Positions 32,381-40,639 of a DNA stretch of 64,000 bases are shown one piece after another; position 1 is the stretch's first letter, and each line of letters starts with the position of its first letter. The position numbers were made by a program, and so were the translations under genes. Source of the stretch: JAEUJM01 sp041908445 (GTDB lineage Bacteria > Actinomycetota > Acidimicrobiia > Acidimicrobiales > DATDAH01); assembly GCA_041908445.1 (NCBI GenBank), contig JAYRFK010000113.1:62001-126000 (forward strand), given 5' to 3'. Under the pieces are notes generated by a model. The model saw only the letters and a program-made list of their open reading frames with translations, did not search any database and was not told the origin of the DNA.

Positions 32381-32752
32381 CTAGCTGGCGGTCGCCTGCC
32401 GGCTGCCCACGGACACCGCCACCTGGACCGCCCGGCGGGTGATGGCCCGGGGGGCGTAGCCGGCGGCCGCCCGCTGCTCCTCGTTCTCGCCGCCCCACAG
32501 TCCCGCTTCGTGGTTCACCCGGGCCTCGTCCCGGCACGGCACCTGCACCGGGCAGACGGCGCAGTACTTGCGGGCCAGGTCCTCGCGCCGGGCCCGGGCC
32601 TCGGGCCGCTCGCCGGCGGGGGCGAAGAAGAGGTGGGTCTTGCCCTTGCACTTGGCGTGCACGGCCCACCACCGCTCCTGGAACTGCACGGCGCTCGACA
32701 GGCTCTGCTCGAGGTGGTGGTCGCGGCCGGTGTCGATCGTGGGGGCGCTCAC
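32381..32752 (-). CDS. WhiB-family iron-sulphur transcription factor
   Basis: This 123-residue protein has the four WhiB cysteines: Cys35 (HAKCKG), Cys64 and Cys67 (YCAVCPVQ) and Cys73 (PCRDEA), which hold a [4Fe-4S] cluster. These are followed by the GLWGG turn (84-88) and a basic tail (RAITRRA) for DNA contact. WhiB proteins are restricted to actinobacteria and bind sigma factor domain 4. The spacing is typical of the WhiB1/WhiB2-like group. It starts inside a 4-base overlap with the small membrane protein gene upstream, so the two are coupled. Confidence 0.92.
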   Translation of the reverse strand: MSAPTIDTGRDHHLEQSLSSAVQFQERWWAVHAKCKGKTHLFFAPAGERPEARARREDLARKYCAVCPVQVPCRDEARVNHEAGLWGGENEEQRAAAGYAPRAITRRAVQVAVSVGSRQATAS

Positions 32753-32940
32753 GGCTCGACCTCCACCCGGACGGGCGCCGGCTCCGCGGGCGCCTCGATG
32801 GCCCGGGTCGCCACGACCAGGGCGGCGATCATGGCGTAGGCGGCGCCGAGGCCGTTGCCGGCGACGGTGCCGAGGACGATCGCCAGCAGGACGAGGCCGG
32901 CGGCGAGCAGGGCGTGCGGACGGGAGATGGTGTGCTGCAC
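32749..32940 (-). CDS. Small membrane protein upstream of whiB
   Basis: This 63-residue protein starts with GTG 6 bases after GGAGGA. Two hydrophobic stretches (LLAAGLVLLAIVLGTVAGNG and AAYAMIAALVVAT) predict a two-helix membrane protein with an acidic C-terminal tail (PAPVRVEVEP). Its stop overlaps the whiB start by 4 bases. I do not recognise the family; co-expression with the redox-sensing WhiB is the only clue to function. Confidence 0.7.
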   Translation of the reverse strand: MQHTISRPHALLAAGLVLLAIVLGTVAGNGLGAAYAMIAALVVATRAIEAPAEPAPVRVEVEP

Positions 32941-33031
32941 GGGGGTTCCTCCGGATCGGGAGAGGAGCGGGGCGCCCGGGCGCCCGGGGTGGCGGGGGGA
33001 GGCCACCCCGGGCGCTGGGACGGAAGGGCCG

Positions 33032-33598
33032 CTAGTTGGCCGGGGGGAGCAGGACGGTGTCGATGACGTGGATGACGCCGTTCGACGTCTCGATGTCGGC
33101 GGTGGTGACCGTGGCGTCGTTGACCTTCACGGTGTCGCCGTCGATGGTGATGGTGAGGGTGTCGCCGTTGAGGGCCTCGACCTCCATGCCGTCGCTGAGG
33201 TCGGTGGACATCACGTCGCCGTCCACCACGTGGTAGGTGAGGACGTTGGCGAGGGCCTCGGGATCGGCGAGCAGGTCGTCGAGGGCACCCGCCGGCAGCG
33301 CCGCGAAGGCGTCGTCGGTCGGCGCGAAGACCGTGAACGGCCCCTCGCCCTGGAGGGTCTCGGTCAGGCCGGCGGCGTCGAGGGCGGTGGCGAGGGTGGT
33401 GAAGTCACCGGCGGCGACCGCGGTCTCGACGATGTCCTGGTCGGCGGCGGCGTCGTCGGCGGCCACGGTGGTCGTGGTCTCGGCCGGCGCCTCGGTGGTG
33501 GTGCTGGCGTCGTCGTCGCTGTCGCTGCTGCACGCGGCGAAGAGCAGCGTGCCGGCGAACAGCGCGGCGGCGACCTTGAGGGCGGTGCGGGTGCGCAT
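33032..33598 (-). CDS. Fasciclin (FAS1) domain lipoprotein
   Basis: This 188-residue protein has a lipoprotein signal ending LLFAAC (Cys23), an acidic/Thr linker (25-52) and one FAS1 domain: the H1 motif FTVFAPTDDAFAAL, YHVVDG and the H2 motif NGVIHVIDTVLLP. It resembles mycobacterial MPT83/MPT70-type secreted adhesion proteins. It is anchored outside the membrane, and a role in attachment or lipid binding is likely. The upstream region carries an AT-rich palindrome (33627-33653), and the CarH-like regulator gene lies just beyond it on the same strand. Confidence 0.9.
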   Translation of the reverse strand: MRTRTALKVAAALFAGTLLFAACSSDSDDDASTTTEAPAETTTTVAADDAAADQDIVETAVAAGDFTTLATALDAAGLTETLQGEGPFTVFAPTDDAFAALPAGALDDLLADPEALANVLTYHVVDGDVMSTDLSDGMEVEALNGDTLTITIDGDTVKVNDATVTTADIETSNGVIHVIDTVLLPPAN

Positions 33599-33626
33599 GG
33601 TGTCGGTTCCTTGGGGGAGGGGGTGG

Positions 33627-33653
33627 TTAGTGATAAATATGTTTTAGCACTAA
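33627..33653. promoter_or_regulatory. TTAGTG-type palindromic operator before the FAS1 gene
   Basis: TTAGTGATAAA and its mirror TTTAGCACTAA (11-base arms, one mismatch) flank a short centre, 29 bases upstream of the FAS1 start, in a strikingly AT-rich patch. A related half (TTAGGGCTAA) lies in front of the CarH-like gene, so that regulator is the candidate binder. Confidence 0.6.
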
Positions 33654-33760
33654 GACTCCCGAACGGCAACCAAAACGCGAAAGATTCTTCGTCGATCCGT
33701 GGTCTGGTGCGCCGAGGCCGACCGCCGGCCCGCCCGACGGCGGGCGCCCGACGGCCGGGC

Positions 33761-34603
33761 TCAGCTGCGGGCGAGGCGGTCGAACAGGTCGAGCGCGTCG
33801 CCGTGGGTCGCGGCCCACCCGTCGGCCCCGAGGGCCCGGGCGTGGGCCTCGTCGCGGACCGCGCCACCCCCGAGGACCACGGGGGCGTCCACGGCGTCGT
33901 GCAGCGCAGCGACGGTGCCGGCCACCACGGCGTCGAGCCCGTTCGCGACCACGCTGAGGCCGATGGCCCGCAGGCGCTCGGACGACCGGACGGCGTCCAG
34001 CCAGGCCTCGACGGGCACGTCGGCGCCGAGGTCGGTGACGTGGAAGCCGCGTCCCCGGAGCGGGTCGGCCAGCAGGCCGACGGCCAGGCCGTGGCGGTCG
34101 CCGGGTGCCGCGCCCAGGACGATGGTGCCCCGGGTGCGGCCCGGGCGGCGGAAGCGGGGCCCGAGGCGCCCCACCAGGCGCTGCACGGTGACGGTGGCGG
34201 TGTGCTCGTCGGCGACGGTCGCGGTGCCGGCGCTCCACCGGTCGCCGATCTCGGCCAGCGCCGGTACGAGCAGCTCGTCGTAGACCGCCTCGGTCGAGGC
34301 GCCGGCGGTCATCGCGTCCTCGAGCAGCTGCCAGGAACCGGGCTCGTCGCCGTCGATGAGGCGACCGGCCAACCGGCGGGGGTCCGCGGTCCAGCGCGAC
34401 GATCGGGCGCCCGCCGGCGTCCCGGTTGGCGCCGGCACGCGGCGGCCGACCTGGAGGTTGGCCAGGTCGGCGGGGTCGACCCGCCACTCGGCCCCGTCCT
34501 TGACCGCATGCAGGCGCCCCGTCCGCACGTAGCGGTAGGCGGTCATGTAGTGGACGCCCAGCTCGTCGGCTGCTTCTTGGAGGGTGATCAGACCGGCGCC
34601 CAT
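33761..34603 (-). CDS. CarH/LitR-like B12-binding, probably light-responsive regulator
   Basis: This 280-residue protein has an N-terminal MerR/excisionase-type winged helix (LITLQEAADELGVHYMTAYRYV, residues 5-26), a linker, then a four-helix plus Rossmann cobalamin-binding module. Trp123, Glu133 and His134 form the exact W-x9-EH motif that cups adenosylcobalamin in CarH-type photoreceptors, and His171 (PGDRHGLA) is in the place of the lower axial ligand. CarH tetramers repress in the dark and dissociate on illumination. No carotenoid genes are in the window; the nearby FAS1 gene is a possible target. ATG is preceded by no clear ribosome site. Confidence 0.85.
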   Translation of the reverse strand: MGAGLITLQEAADELGVHYMTAYRYVRTGRLHAVKDGAEWRVDPADLANLQVGRRVPAPTGTPAGARSSRWTADPRRLAGRLIDGDEPGSWQLLEDAMTAGASTEAVYDELLVPALAEIGDRWSAGTATVADEHTATVTVQRLVGRLGPRFRRPGRTRGTIVLGAAPGDRHGLAVGLLADPLRGRGFHVTDLGADVPVEAWLDAVRSSERLRAIGLSVVANGLDAVVAGTVAALHDAVDAPVVLGGGAVRDEAHARALGADGWAATHGDALDLFDRLARS

Positions 34604-34614
34604 GGGCGGTGAAT

Positions 34615-34624
34615 TTAGGGCTAA
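34615..34624. promoter_or_regulatory. Possible CarH self-operator half-site
   Basis: TTAGGGCTAA lies 12 bases before the CarH-like ATG. It differs by one base from the TTAGTGCTAA arm (read on the minus strand) of the FAS1 operator. It could mediate autoregulation and may also affect the divergent gene at 34674. Confidence 0.35.
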
Positions 34625-34673
34625 GTGCATCCAGATGGCCGACTCAGCTCGGTGTACTCGTTTAGGTTTCCCG

Positions 34674-35570
34674 ATGGTGGGGGACGGGGGGAGGCGCCGA
34701 CGCACGGCGCGCGCGGCGTTCACGGGCCTCGTCGGCGCGCTGCTGCTGGCCCTGGTCACGGGTGCCTGCGGGGGCGGCGCCGCTCTCGACACCTCGCTCG
34801 ACGCGTCGCCCGATGCCGCTGCGGACACCATGGCGCCCACCACCGAGCCCCTGCCGACGGTCGCCACCGGCCCGACCGCCCGGCTCCGGGTCACCCAGGA
34901 CCAGACCGCCTGCTGCTACCCGCACGGCTACCTGTCGTGGCTCGTCGTGCGGGACGGCACGGGGCACGAGGTGGTCCAGAGGCGGTTCCGGCCCCTGAGC
35001 GAGACCGTCCCGGCCGTCGACGTCACCCTCGGGCCCGGCCGCTACCACCTGGTCTCGGCCCAGCAGCCGTGCGCCACCTCGACCTGTGCGCGGGTCGGCG
35101 ATCCGGTCGACCGCTGCGACGCCGAGATCGAGCTCGCTGCCGGCGACGAGGTCTTCCTCACCGTCGGCGTGGCCCCGGGGTCGGGCTGCGCGATCGTCCT
35201 GGCCCCGGGGCCGCTCCCGTCGCCGGTCGCCGACGAGGTCGCGCTACCGGGCGACGCCGTCGACTGCGGCCTCGACCCGACGCTCGCCGAGGTCGCCGTG
35301 ACGGGTCGCCCGGTCCGGGTCGCCGCGGCGCGCCGGTGCCTGATGGCGGCCGTGCAGCGGGGTGCGCCGGCGTGGCTCCTCGCCGAGGAGCCGGAGCTCG
35401 TGGTGTACCGCAGCCGGGTGGACGGGTCGGTGGACCTCTACCGCGTGCTCGACGAGCACGCGCCGACGTGGGCCTGGGTGCGGAGCTCGTGCGCCGAGAT
35501 GGTGCCCGACGAGGTGCGGGGCTTCCTGCTGCGCGACTGCACACCGCCCGAAGCGGTGCCCTGGGCCTGA
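34674..35570 (+). CDS. Cysteine-containing lipoprotein, unknown function
   Basis: This 298-residue protein has basic residues (GRRRRTAR), a hydrophobic stretch and a lipobox LVTGAC, then an Asp/Thr/Pro-rich linker. The mature domain has a CCYPHGY motif and about ten further cysteines, suggesting a disulphide-stabilised beta-rich extracytoplasmic protein. I do not recognise the family. ATG 34674 is used; two nearby GTGs are alternatives. It is divergent from the CarH-like gene across 70 bases containing the TTAGGGCTAA site, so light/B12 control is conceivable. Confidence 0.65.
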   Translation: MVGDGGRRRRTARAAFTGLVGALLLALVTGACGGGAALDTSLDASPDAAADTMAPTTEPLPTVATGPTARLRVTQDQTACCYPHGYLSWLVVRDGTGHEVVQRRFRPLSETVPAVDVTLGPGRYHLVSAQQPCATSTCARVGDPVDRCDAEIELAAGDEVFLTVGVAPGSGCAIVLAPGPLPSPVADEVALPGDAVDCGLDPTLAEVAVTGRPVRVAAARRCLMAAVQRGAPAWLLAEEPELVVYRSRVDGSVDLYRVLDEHAPTWAWVRSSCAEMVPDEVRGFLLRDCTPPEAVPWA

Positions 35571-35610
35571 ACCGCTGCCGCCCCCGGTACCTGCAGCGCC
35601 CTCAGATCGC

Positions 35611-37179
35611 TCAGGCGCCGACCAGTGCGGCCGGCTCGTCGTCGGTGGCCGCCGGGTCGACCGCCCGGTCCGGCCGGCCGTCCCCGGCCGCCGACGGCGG
35701 GGGGTCCGCCACGCCGTTCGGGCGCACGAGGAGCGTGACGGTGAGGGCCACGAGCAGCCAGATGTAGCGGTTCCAGATGGTGTCGACGAACACCGTGACC
35801 GCCACGTTGGCCGCGAACGCGCCGCCGAGCGCGAACAGCGCCACCTCTCGGACGTCGAGGGGTCCGGCCCGGCCCGCGTAGCGGACGCCCGACTCGATGG
35901 TGCCGGTGCACAGCAGGATCCAGCCGACGAGGCCGATCAGGCCGAGGCCCACCCAGATCTCGAGGTGCCCGTCGTGCAGCTTGGACGCCGTGTCGTCCCG
36001 CAGGCCGGACCCGGTGGCCAGGCTGTGCCACCCCCGGTCCTGGAGGCCGCGGGTCGCGTTCTGGTACCGCAGGATCGTCGACTCGGCGGTGCGCTCGGCG
36101 TCGGCCGACCCCGGCCGCATGAGCAGGCGGTCGAGGGACGGGGCCTGCACGGTCGTGGCGAGGGCGAGCACGAGCAGGGCGCCGAGGAGGCCGGCGGCCA
36201 CCAGCACCTGCCGGCCGAAGCCGCGCCGCACGAGGCGCCACACCGCCGGGATGCAGCCGACGAGCAGTGCCAGCAGCGAGCTGCGGGAGCCCGAGAACAG
36301 CACGCCCAGCACCAGCCCGCCGAACGCGGCGGTGAGCACGGCCCGCGACCGCCAGGTGGTGGCCTCGACGAGCAGGATCAGGGCCATCGCCCCGCCGACC
36401 GCGGACACCCCGCCGAAGAGGTTGGGGTTGATGGCGATGGACACGCTCGCGTCGGTGGTGCCGCGGAGGTAGTCGAGCACCGGGTAGCGGAGGAGGGTGA
36501 GCCCCACGGCGCGGTCGCCGTAGGTCGAGCGGTCGAGCAACGGCAGACCGGTCACGTCGCCCACCGCGCTGAGCGCGCCCGAGACGGCGCCGACCACGAC
36601 GAAGGCGAGCTGGAACTGGCGGACCTCGCGGCCGTTCGGCGCGACGCGCAGCACCGCGACGAACGCCAGGGCGATCACGAGCAGGAGCCGCACGAGGAGC
36701 TTGGCCGAGGCGAGCCGCTCGTCGGCGAGGACCAGGCCCACCGCACCACCGATGGCCATCAGGGCCAGGCCGTTGCGGAGCAGGTGGGGGAGCGGGAGGG
36801 CGGTCGACCGGGGGTGGCGCGAGACCAGGGCCACGATGGCGGCGAGGGCCAGCACCAGGTCCGCCGCGGCGACGCCGGAGGTGGCCCGCAGGTTCTGCAG
36901 CGGCAGCAGGGCGAAGGTCACCAGCAACAGGAACACCGCGACCGCGCGGAGATCGCCCCGGCGGAGGTCGCGGGTGGCGTCGTCGATCCAGTCGCGGGAC
37001 ACCTGCACGCCCTGGCGCGGGTAGGCCTCGAGGTCCCGCCAGAGCGGGCGGACCTCCCGTCGGGCCCGGTAGTAGGTGTGTCGGCCGCGCCGGGCCTGGC
37101 GGCGCCCCCACCGCTGCAGGTCGCGGGTGACCCGCCGCCCCCGGCGCCGCAGTTCCCGCCCCGCCGTGGCGACGGTCAT
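35611..37179 (-). CDS. O-antigen ligase/polymerase-like membrane protein
   Basis: This 522-residue protein has a basic cytoplasmic N-terminus (about 75 residues, many Arg) followed by roughly eleven hydrophobic segments and a large central periplasmic loop (SLDRLLMRPGSADAERTAESTILRYQNATRGL). It then has GSGLRDDTASKLHDGHLEIWVGLGLIGLVGW, the H-x3-E pattern typical of Wzy/WaaL-family glycan ligases. It probably joins or polymerises an exported polysaccharide. No glycosyltransferase genes are adjacent. Its ATG overlaps the stop of the two-helix protein gene by 4 bases. Confidence 0.8.
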   Translation of the reverse strand: MTVATAGRELRRRGRRVTRDLQRWGRRQARRGRHTYYRARREVRPLWRDLEAYPRQGVQVSRDWIDDATRDLRRGDLRAVAVFLLLVTFALLPLQNLRATSGVAAADLVLALAAIVALVSRHPRSTALPLPHLLRNGLALMAIGGAVGLVLADERLASAKLLVRLLLVIALAFVAVLRVAPNGREVRQFQLAFVVVGAVSGALSAVGDVTGLPLLDRSTYGDRAVGLTLLRYPVLDYLRGTTDASVSIAINPNLFGGVSAVGGAMALILLVEATTWRSRAVLTAAFGGLVLGVLFSGSRSSLLALLVGCIPAVWRLVRRGFGRQVLVAAGLLGALLVLALATTVQAPSLDRLLMRPGSADAERTAESTILRYQNATRGLQDRGWHSLATGSGLRDDTASKLHDGHLEIWVGLGLIGLVGWILLCTGTIESGVRYAGRAGPLDVREVALFALGGAFAANVAVTVFVDTIWNRYIWLLVALTVTLLVRPNGVADPPPSAAGDGRPDRAVDPAATDDEPAALVGA

Positions 37180-37757
37180 GGCGCCACCCCTGCGGACGAG
37201 CGCCGCCGCAGCACCACCAGACCGGCGGTCAGCAGCAGCGCCACCACCGCCCCGGCGAGCGCGATGCCGAACGCGGTGCGCACCGGGCCGTTGGCGCCCT
37301 CGTACACGTACGGGCCGATGGCCACGCCGTTGATGTCCTCGGGGGACCACCGCACCTTGAGGTGGTAGGGGCCGGGCTCGGGGACGGTGAACGTGAACTC
37401 GGCGTGGCCGCCCAGGCCCGACGGATCGGTGTAGGTGACGAAGCTCTGGAAGCGCCGCAGCTCCGTGCGCCGGGCCCCGGGCGTGTCGGCCAGCAGGATG
37501 ATCTCGGTCGGGTCGATGTAGCTGTTCGGGGTGACGGGGCCCTCCACGTAGAGCAGGTAGTCGCCCGCCCGGGTGAATTCGATGTCGGCCTGGCCGGGGG
37601 CGCTCGAGCGGTCGAAGCCCTTGATGCGCTGCTCGACGTCGCCGGACTCGCGGGCGATGTACGACACCCCGACGGCGAGGGCGACGAGGAGGACGACCAC
37701 GGGCAGGGCGAACCACACGCGCGAGGGTCGACGTGCCGCCGGTGCCGCGAGAGCCAC
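37176..37757 (-). CDS. Two-transmembrane exported-domain protein coupled to the Wzy-like gene
   Basis: This 193-residue protein has one membrane helix near the N-terminus (WFALPVVVLLVALAVGVSYI), an extracytoplasmic beta-sandwich-like domain (residues about 45-155; HAEFTFTVPEPGPYHLKVRW) and a second helix near the C-terminus ending in RRRS. GTG is the start giving the shortest basic leader. A 4-base ATGA overlap with the ligase-like gene suggests that the two proteins work together at the membrane, perhaps as a polymerase accessory factor. The family is not recognised. Confidence 0.7.
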   Translation of the reverse strand: MALAAPAARRPSRVWFALPVVVLLVALAVGVSYIARESGDVEQRIKGFDRSSAPGQADIEFTRAGDYLLYVEGPVTPNSYIDPTEIILLADTPGARRTELRRFQSFVTYTDPSGLGGHAEFTFTVPEPGPYHLKVRWSPEDINGVAIGPYVYEGANGPVRTAFGIALAGAVVALLLTAGLVVLRRRSSAGVAP

Positions 37758-37833
37758 GGCGAGCGATCCTAACGACCCGCCCCGGGGGAGAGCGGCCGGG
37801 TCGGGCATCGGCCGGGCAGTAGCGTGGCCCGCC

Positions 37834-38913
37834 GTGGTGGGTGCCCTCCCAGATCGCGCCCGGCGACCCCTCGCCGTGCTCGTGCTCGTGCTCGCGCTCG
37901 CTCTCGTGGCCGCGGCGTGCGCGAACGACGACGACGGCCCGAACGTCGACGCGCTGCCGTTCGTGGGGGGCGCCGTGACCCCGGCGGACCTCTCCCAGGC
38001 CCTCGGCCCGCCGGGCGAGGCCGACGCCCTCGGCCAGGACGACCTCCAGAGCCCGATCGCACAGCGCTGCGAGGACGGCGAGTTCCGGGCCTGTGACGAC
38101 CTGTACCAGCGGGGCCAGCCCGACTCCACCTTTGCCTCCTACGCCTTCTCCTGCGGCGGGCGCCTCCAGCCGCCGCCGGGCGAGGGTGCCGCCCCGAACT
38201 GCCGCCTGCGCCAGGTCGCGCACGTGCCGGTGGCGGCGGGCACCGTGCCGACCGGCGACTCGCCCACGCTCGACCGCCTGGCCCGGGAGTGCGCCCAGCC
38301 GAGCGGGCTGGAGGCGTGCGACACCCTCTACCGCGAGAGCCCGCAGGGCAACGACTACATCGACTACGGGATCACCTGCGGCTTCCGCACCCCCGACACC
38401 CGGCCCAACGCCTGCGCGGGGTTCGACGGCGTGCCGAACGGCCGCCCGCCCGCCGGCGTCACCGGCGACGCCGAGCTCGACCAGCTCGCGGACGAGTGCT
38501 ACCGGGGCCGGCTGAGCTCGTGCGACGAGCTCTACGCCTCGAGCGACCGCGGCACGCTCTACGAGACCTACGCCCAGACCTGCGGCGGCCGCCTCGTCGA
38601 CCTGGTCGAGCAGGTGCAGCCCTCGTGCGACCTGCGCTTCAACGACCCGGTCCCGACGTACCCGGGCGCGCCGCCGACCGAGCCCCTCGGCGACGACCCC
38701 CGGCTCGACACGCTGGTCGAGGCCTGTGCCTCCGGGACGATGTCGTCGTGCGACGAGTTGTTCGCCCGCAGCGAGCTCAACTCGGAGTACGAGAACTTCG
38801 GGGCGACCTGTGGTCGGCGCTTCGCGGCGCGGCGGGAGAACCTCGCCTTCAGCGCCGCGGGCGAGTGCGACGCCCGGGTCAACACCGTCCCCGAGGGCAC
38901 CCCCCTGAGCTGA
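37834..38913 (+). CDS. Lipoprotein with four four-cysteine repeats
   Basis: This 359-residue protein has a lipoprotein signal ending VAAAC (Cys29). The mature part is four repeats of about 73 residues, each with C-x7/8-C-[DE]-x-L-[YF]-x-C-G-x-R-x-C. The cysteines are 79/87/107/123, 153/162/182/194, 222/230/250/265 and 298/306/326/345. The spacing between the second and third cysteine is always 19. Repeats 2-4 are each preceded by a linker with DxLDxLxxEC-like residues. Sixteen cysteines imply two disulphides per repeat. I do not recognise the family; a surface binding or structural role is likely. Confidence 0.75.
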   Translation: MVGALPDRARRPLAVLVLVLALALVAAACANDDDGPNVDALPFVGGAVTPADLSQALGPPGEADALGQDDLQSPIAQRCEDGEFRACDDLYQRGQPDSTFASYAFSCGGRLQPPPGEGAAPNCRLRQVAHVPVAAGTVPTGDSPTLDRLARECAQPSGLEACDTLYRESPQGNDYIDYGITCGFRTPDTRPNACAGFDGVPNGRPPAGVTGDAELDQLADECYRGRLSSCDELYASSDRGTLYETYAQTCGGRLVDLVEQVQPSCDLRFNDPVPTYPGAPPTEPLGDDPRLDTLVEACASGTMSSCDELFARSELNSEYENFGATCGRRFAARRENLAFSAAGECDARVNTVPEGTPLS

Positions 38914-38958
38914 GCCGAGCTGCGCTGAGCGGACGGGCCTCCCCGCGCCGCCGGCGGG

Positions 38959-40590
38959 TCAGGTGATCTCGGTGGAGTCGATCTCGCCCGAGGCGACGGA
39001 CTGGGCCCAGCGGTAGTCGGCCTTGCCCGACGGGGAGCGCTGCATCGTCCCCACCACGTTGAGCTGGCGGGGGACCTTGAAGCCGGCGATCTTCGTGCGG
39101 CAGTGGTCCTGGATGGCGGTGAGGTCGGCCTCGGCGCCGTCGCGGAGCTGGATCACGGCGGCCACGCGCTGACCCCACCGCTCGTCGGCGACGCCGACCA
39201 CCACCGCGTCGAACACGTCGGGGTGCGACTTCACCGCGCCCTCGACCTCTTCGGGGAAGATCTTCTCGCCGCCCGAGTTGATCGACACCGAGCCGCGGCC
39301 GAGCAGGGTGATGGTGCCGTCGGCCTCGAGGTAGGCGAAGTCGCCGGGCATGGCGTAGCGGGTGCCGTCGGGGCCGGTGACGAAGGTCTCGGCGGTCTTC
39401 ACCGGGTCGTTGTAGTAGCCGACCGGGATGTTGCCCGAGCGGGCGACCTTGCCCATGACGCCGGTGCCCGGCTCGAGGGGCACGAGGTTCTCGTCGAGCA
39501 CGAAGGCGCCCTTGATCCGGCTCACCGTCGGGCCCCCGGCCATCTTGGTGTTGCCCTTGGTGATCACGGCCATGCCGTTGTTGCCGCTCTCGGATGACCC
39601 GATGGCGTCGGTGATCACGAGGTCGGGGAGGTGGTCGAAGAACTTGTCCTTCACCGCCGCCGAGAAGATGGCGGCGCTGCTGGTGACGGCCACGAGCGAG
39701 GAGGCGTCGTACGCGTCGGGGTGGGCCTCGAGCTCCTCGATGAGGGGGCGCCCCATGGCATCGCCGGTGATCATCATCATGTTGACCTTCTCGGTCGTGA
39801 TGGTGCGCCACACCTCGGCGGGGTCGAACTTGGCGCACAGGATCACGCGGTTGCCGGTGAAGCTCTGGCCCATGACGCCCCACTGCGTGGCGCCGTGCAT
39901 GAGCGGGGCGATGGGGAAGAAGGTGAGCTGGCCGCCGGCGGCGACGCCCTTGGCCACCATCTCCTCGGGCGCGGTCACGGGCTCGCTCGTGTACGGGTCG
40001 ATGCCGCCGCCGAGGGCCATGAACACGTCCTCGTGGCGCCACACGACGCCCTTGGGCATGCCGGTGGTGCCGCCGGTGTAGAGGATGTACTTGTCGTCGG
40101 GGGAGCGGGGCCCGAAGTCGCGCTCGGGCGAGCCGTCGGCCATCGCGTCCTCGAAGGGCACCGCCTCGATGCCGTCGAGGTCGGCGTCGGTGCCGTCCTC
40201 GAGCACGATCGAGTGCTCGAGCATCGGCAGGTTGTCGATCACGTTGCGCACGCGCGGCGCGAACTCCCGGGCGAACACGAGGGCCTTCAGGTCGGCGTTG
40301 CCGAACAGGTAGGCCAGCTCGTCCTCGACGTAGCGGTAGTTGATGTTGATCCAGACCGCCCGCAGCTTGAACACCGCCCAGAGGGTCTCGACCCACTCGA
40401 CCGAGTTATAGGCGTAGATGCCGACGTGGTCGTCGGGACCGATGCCCTGCGCCGCGAGGTGGTGGGCGAGGCGGTTGGCCCGGGCCTCCATCTCGGCGTA
40501 GGTGCGGCGCTTCCCGTCGGCCACCAGGTACTCGCGGTCGCCGAACGCGTCGGCGGCGTTCTCGAAGAGGTCGGCCAAGTTGAACTCCAT
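38959..40590 (-). CDS. fadD19: FadD19-type steroid acyl-CoA synthetase
   Basis: This 543-residue ANL enzyme has LYTGGTTGMPKGVVWRHED (about 170-188), GDAMGRPLIEEL, IGSSESG, MLGRGSVSINSGGEKIFPEEVE-type residues and the C-terminal Lys523 in RSPSGKADYRW. It matches my memory of M. tuberculosis FadD19 closely. FadD19 activates C26 and branched C24 sterol side-chain acids with ATP and CoA. It is divergent from echA19 exactly as Rv3515c/Rv3516 are in M. tuberculosis, and a KstR-like palindrome lies in the 49-base gap. Confidence 0.92.
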   Translation of the reverse strand: MEFNLADLFENAADAFGDREYLVADGKRRTYAEMEARANRLAHHLAAQGIGPDDHVGIYAYNSVEWVETLWAVFKLRAVWININYRYVEDELAYLFGNADLKALVFAREFAPRVRNVIDNLPMLEHSIVLEDGTDADLDGIEAVPFEDAMADGSPERDFGPRSPDDKYILYTGGTTGMPKGVVWRHEDVFMALGGGIDPYTSEPVTAPEEMVAKGVAAGGQLTFFPIAPLMHGATQWGVMGQSFTGNRVILCAKFDPAEVWRTITTEKVNMMMITGDAMGRPLIEELEAHPDAYDASSLVAVTSSAAIFSAAVKDKFFDHLPDLVITDAIGSSESGNNGMAVITKGNTKMAGGPTVSRIKGAFVLDENLVPLEPGTGVMGKVARSGNIPVGYYNDPVKTAETFVTGPDGTRYAMPGDFAYLEADGTITLLGRGSVSINSGGEKIFPEEVEGAVKSHPDVFDAVVVGVADERWGQRVAAVIQLRDGAEADLTAIQDHCRTKIAGFKVPRQLNVVGTMQRSPSGKADYRWAQSVASGEIDSTEIT

Positions 40591-40612
40591 GGCCGGGCAG
40601 TATCCCCGAAAA

Positions 40613-40628
40613 CTGGAATCTGTTCTAG
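40613..40628. promoter_or_regulatory. KstR-like palindromic operator (site C)
   Basis: CTGGAATCTGTTCTAG read on the other strand is CTAGAACAGATTCCAG, identical to site B at 30175 except for one base. It occupies the short gap between fadD19 and echA19 and ends 12 bases before the echA19 ATG, so one bound repressor could silence both genes. Confidence 0.8.
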
Positions 40629-40639
40629 ATTTCGCAGCC

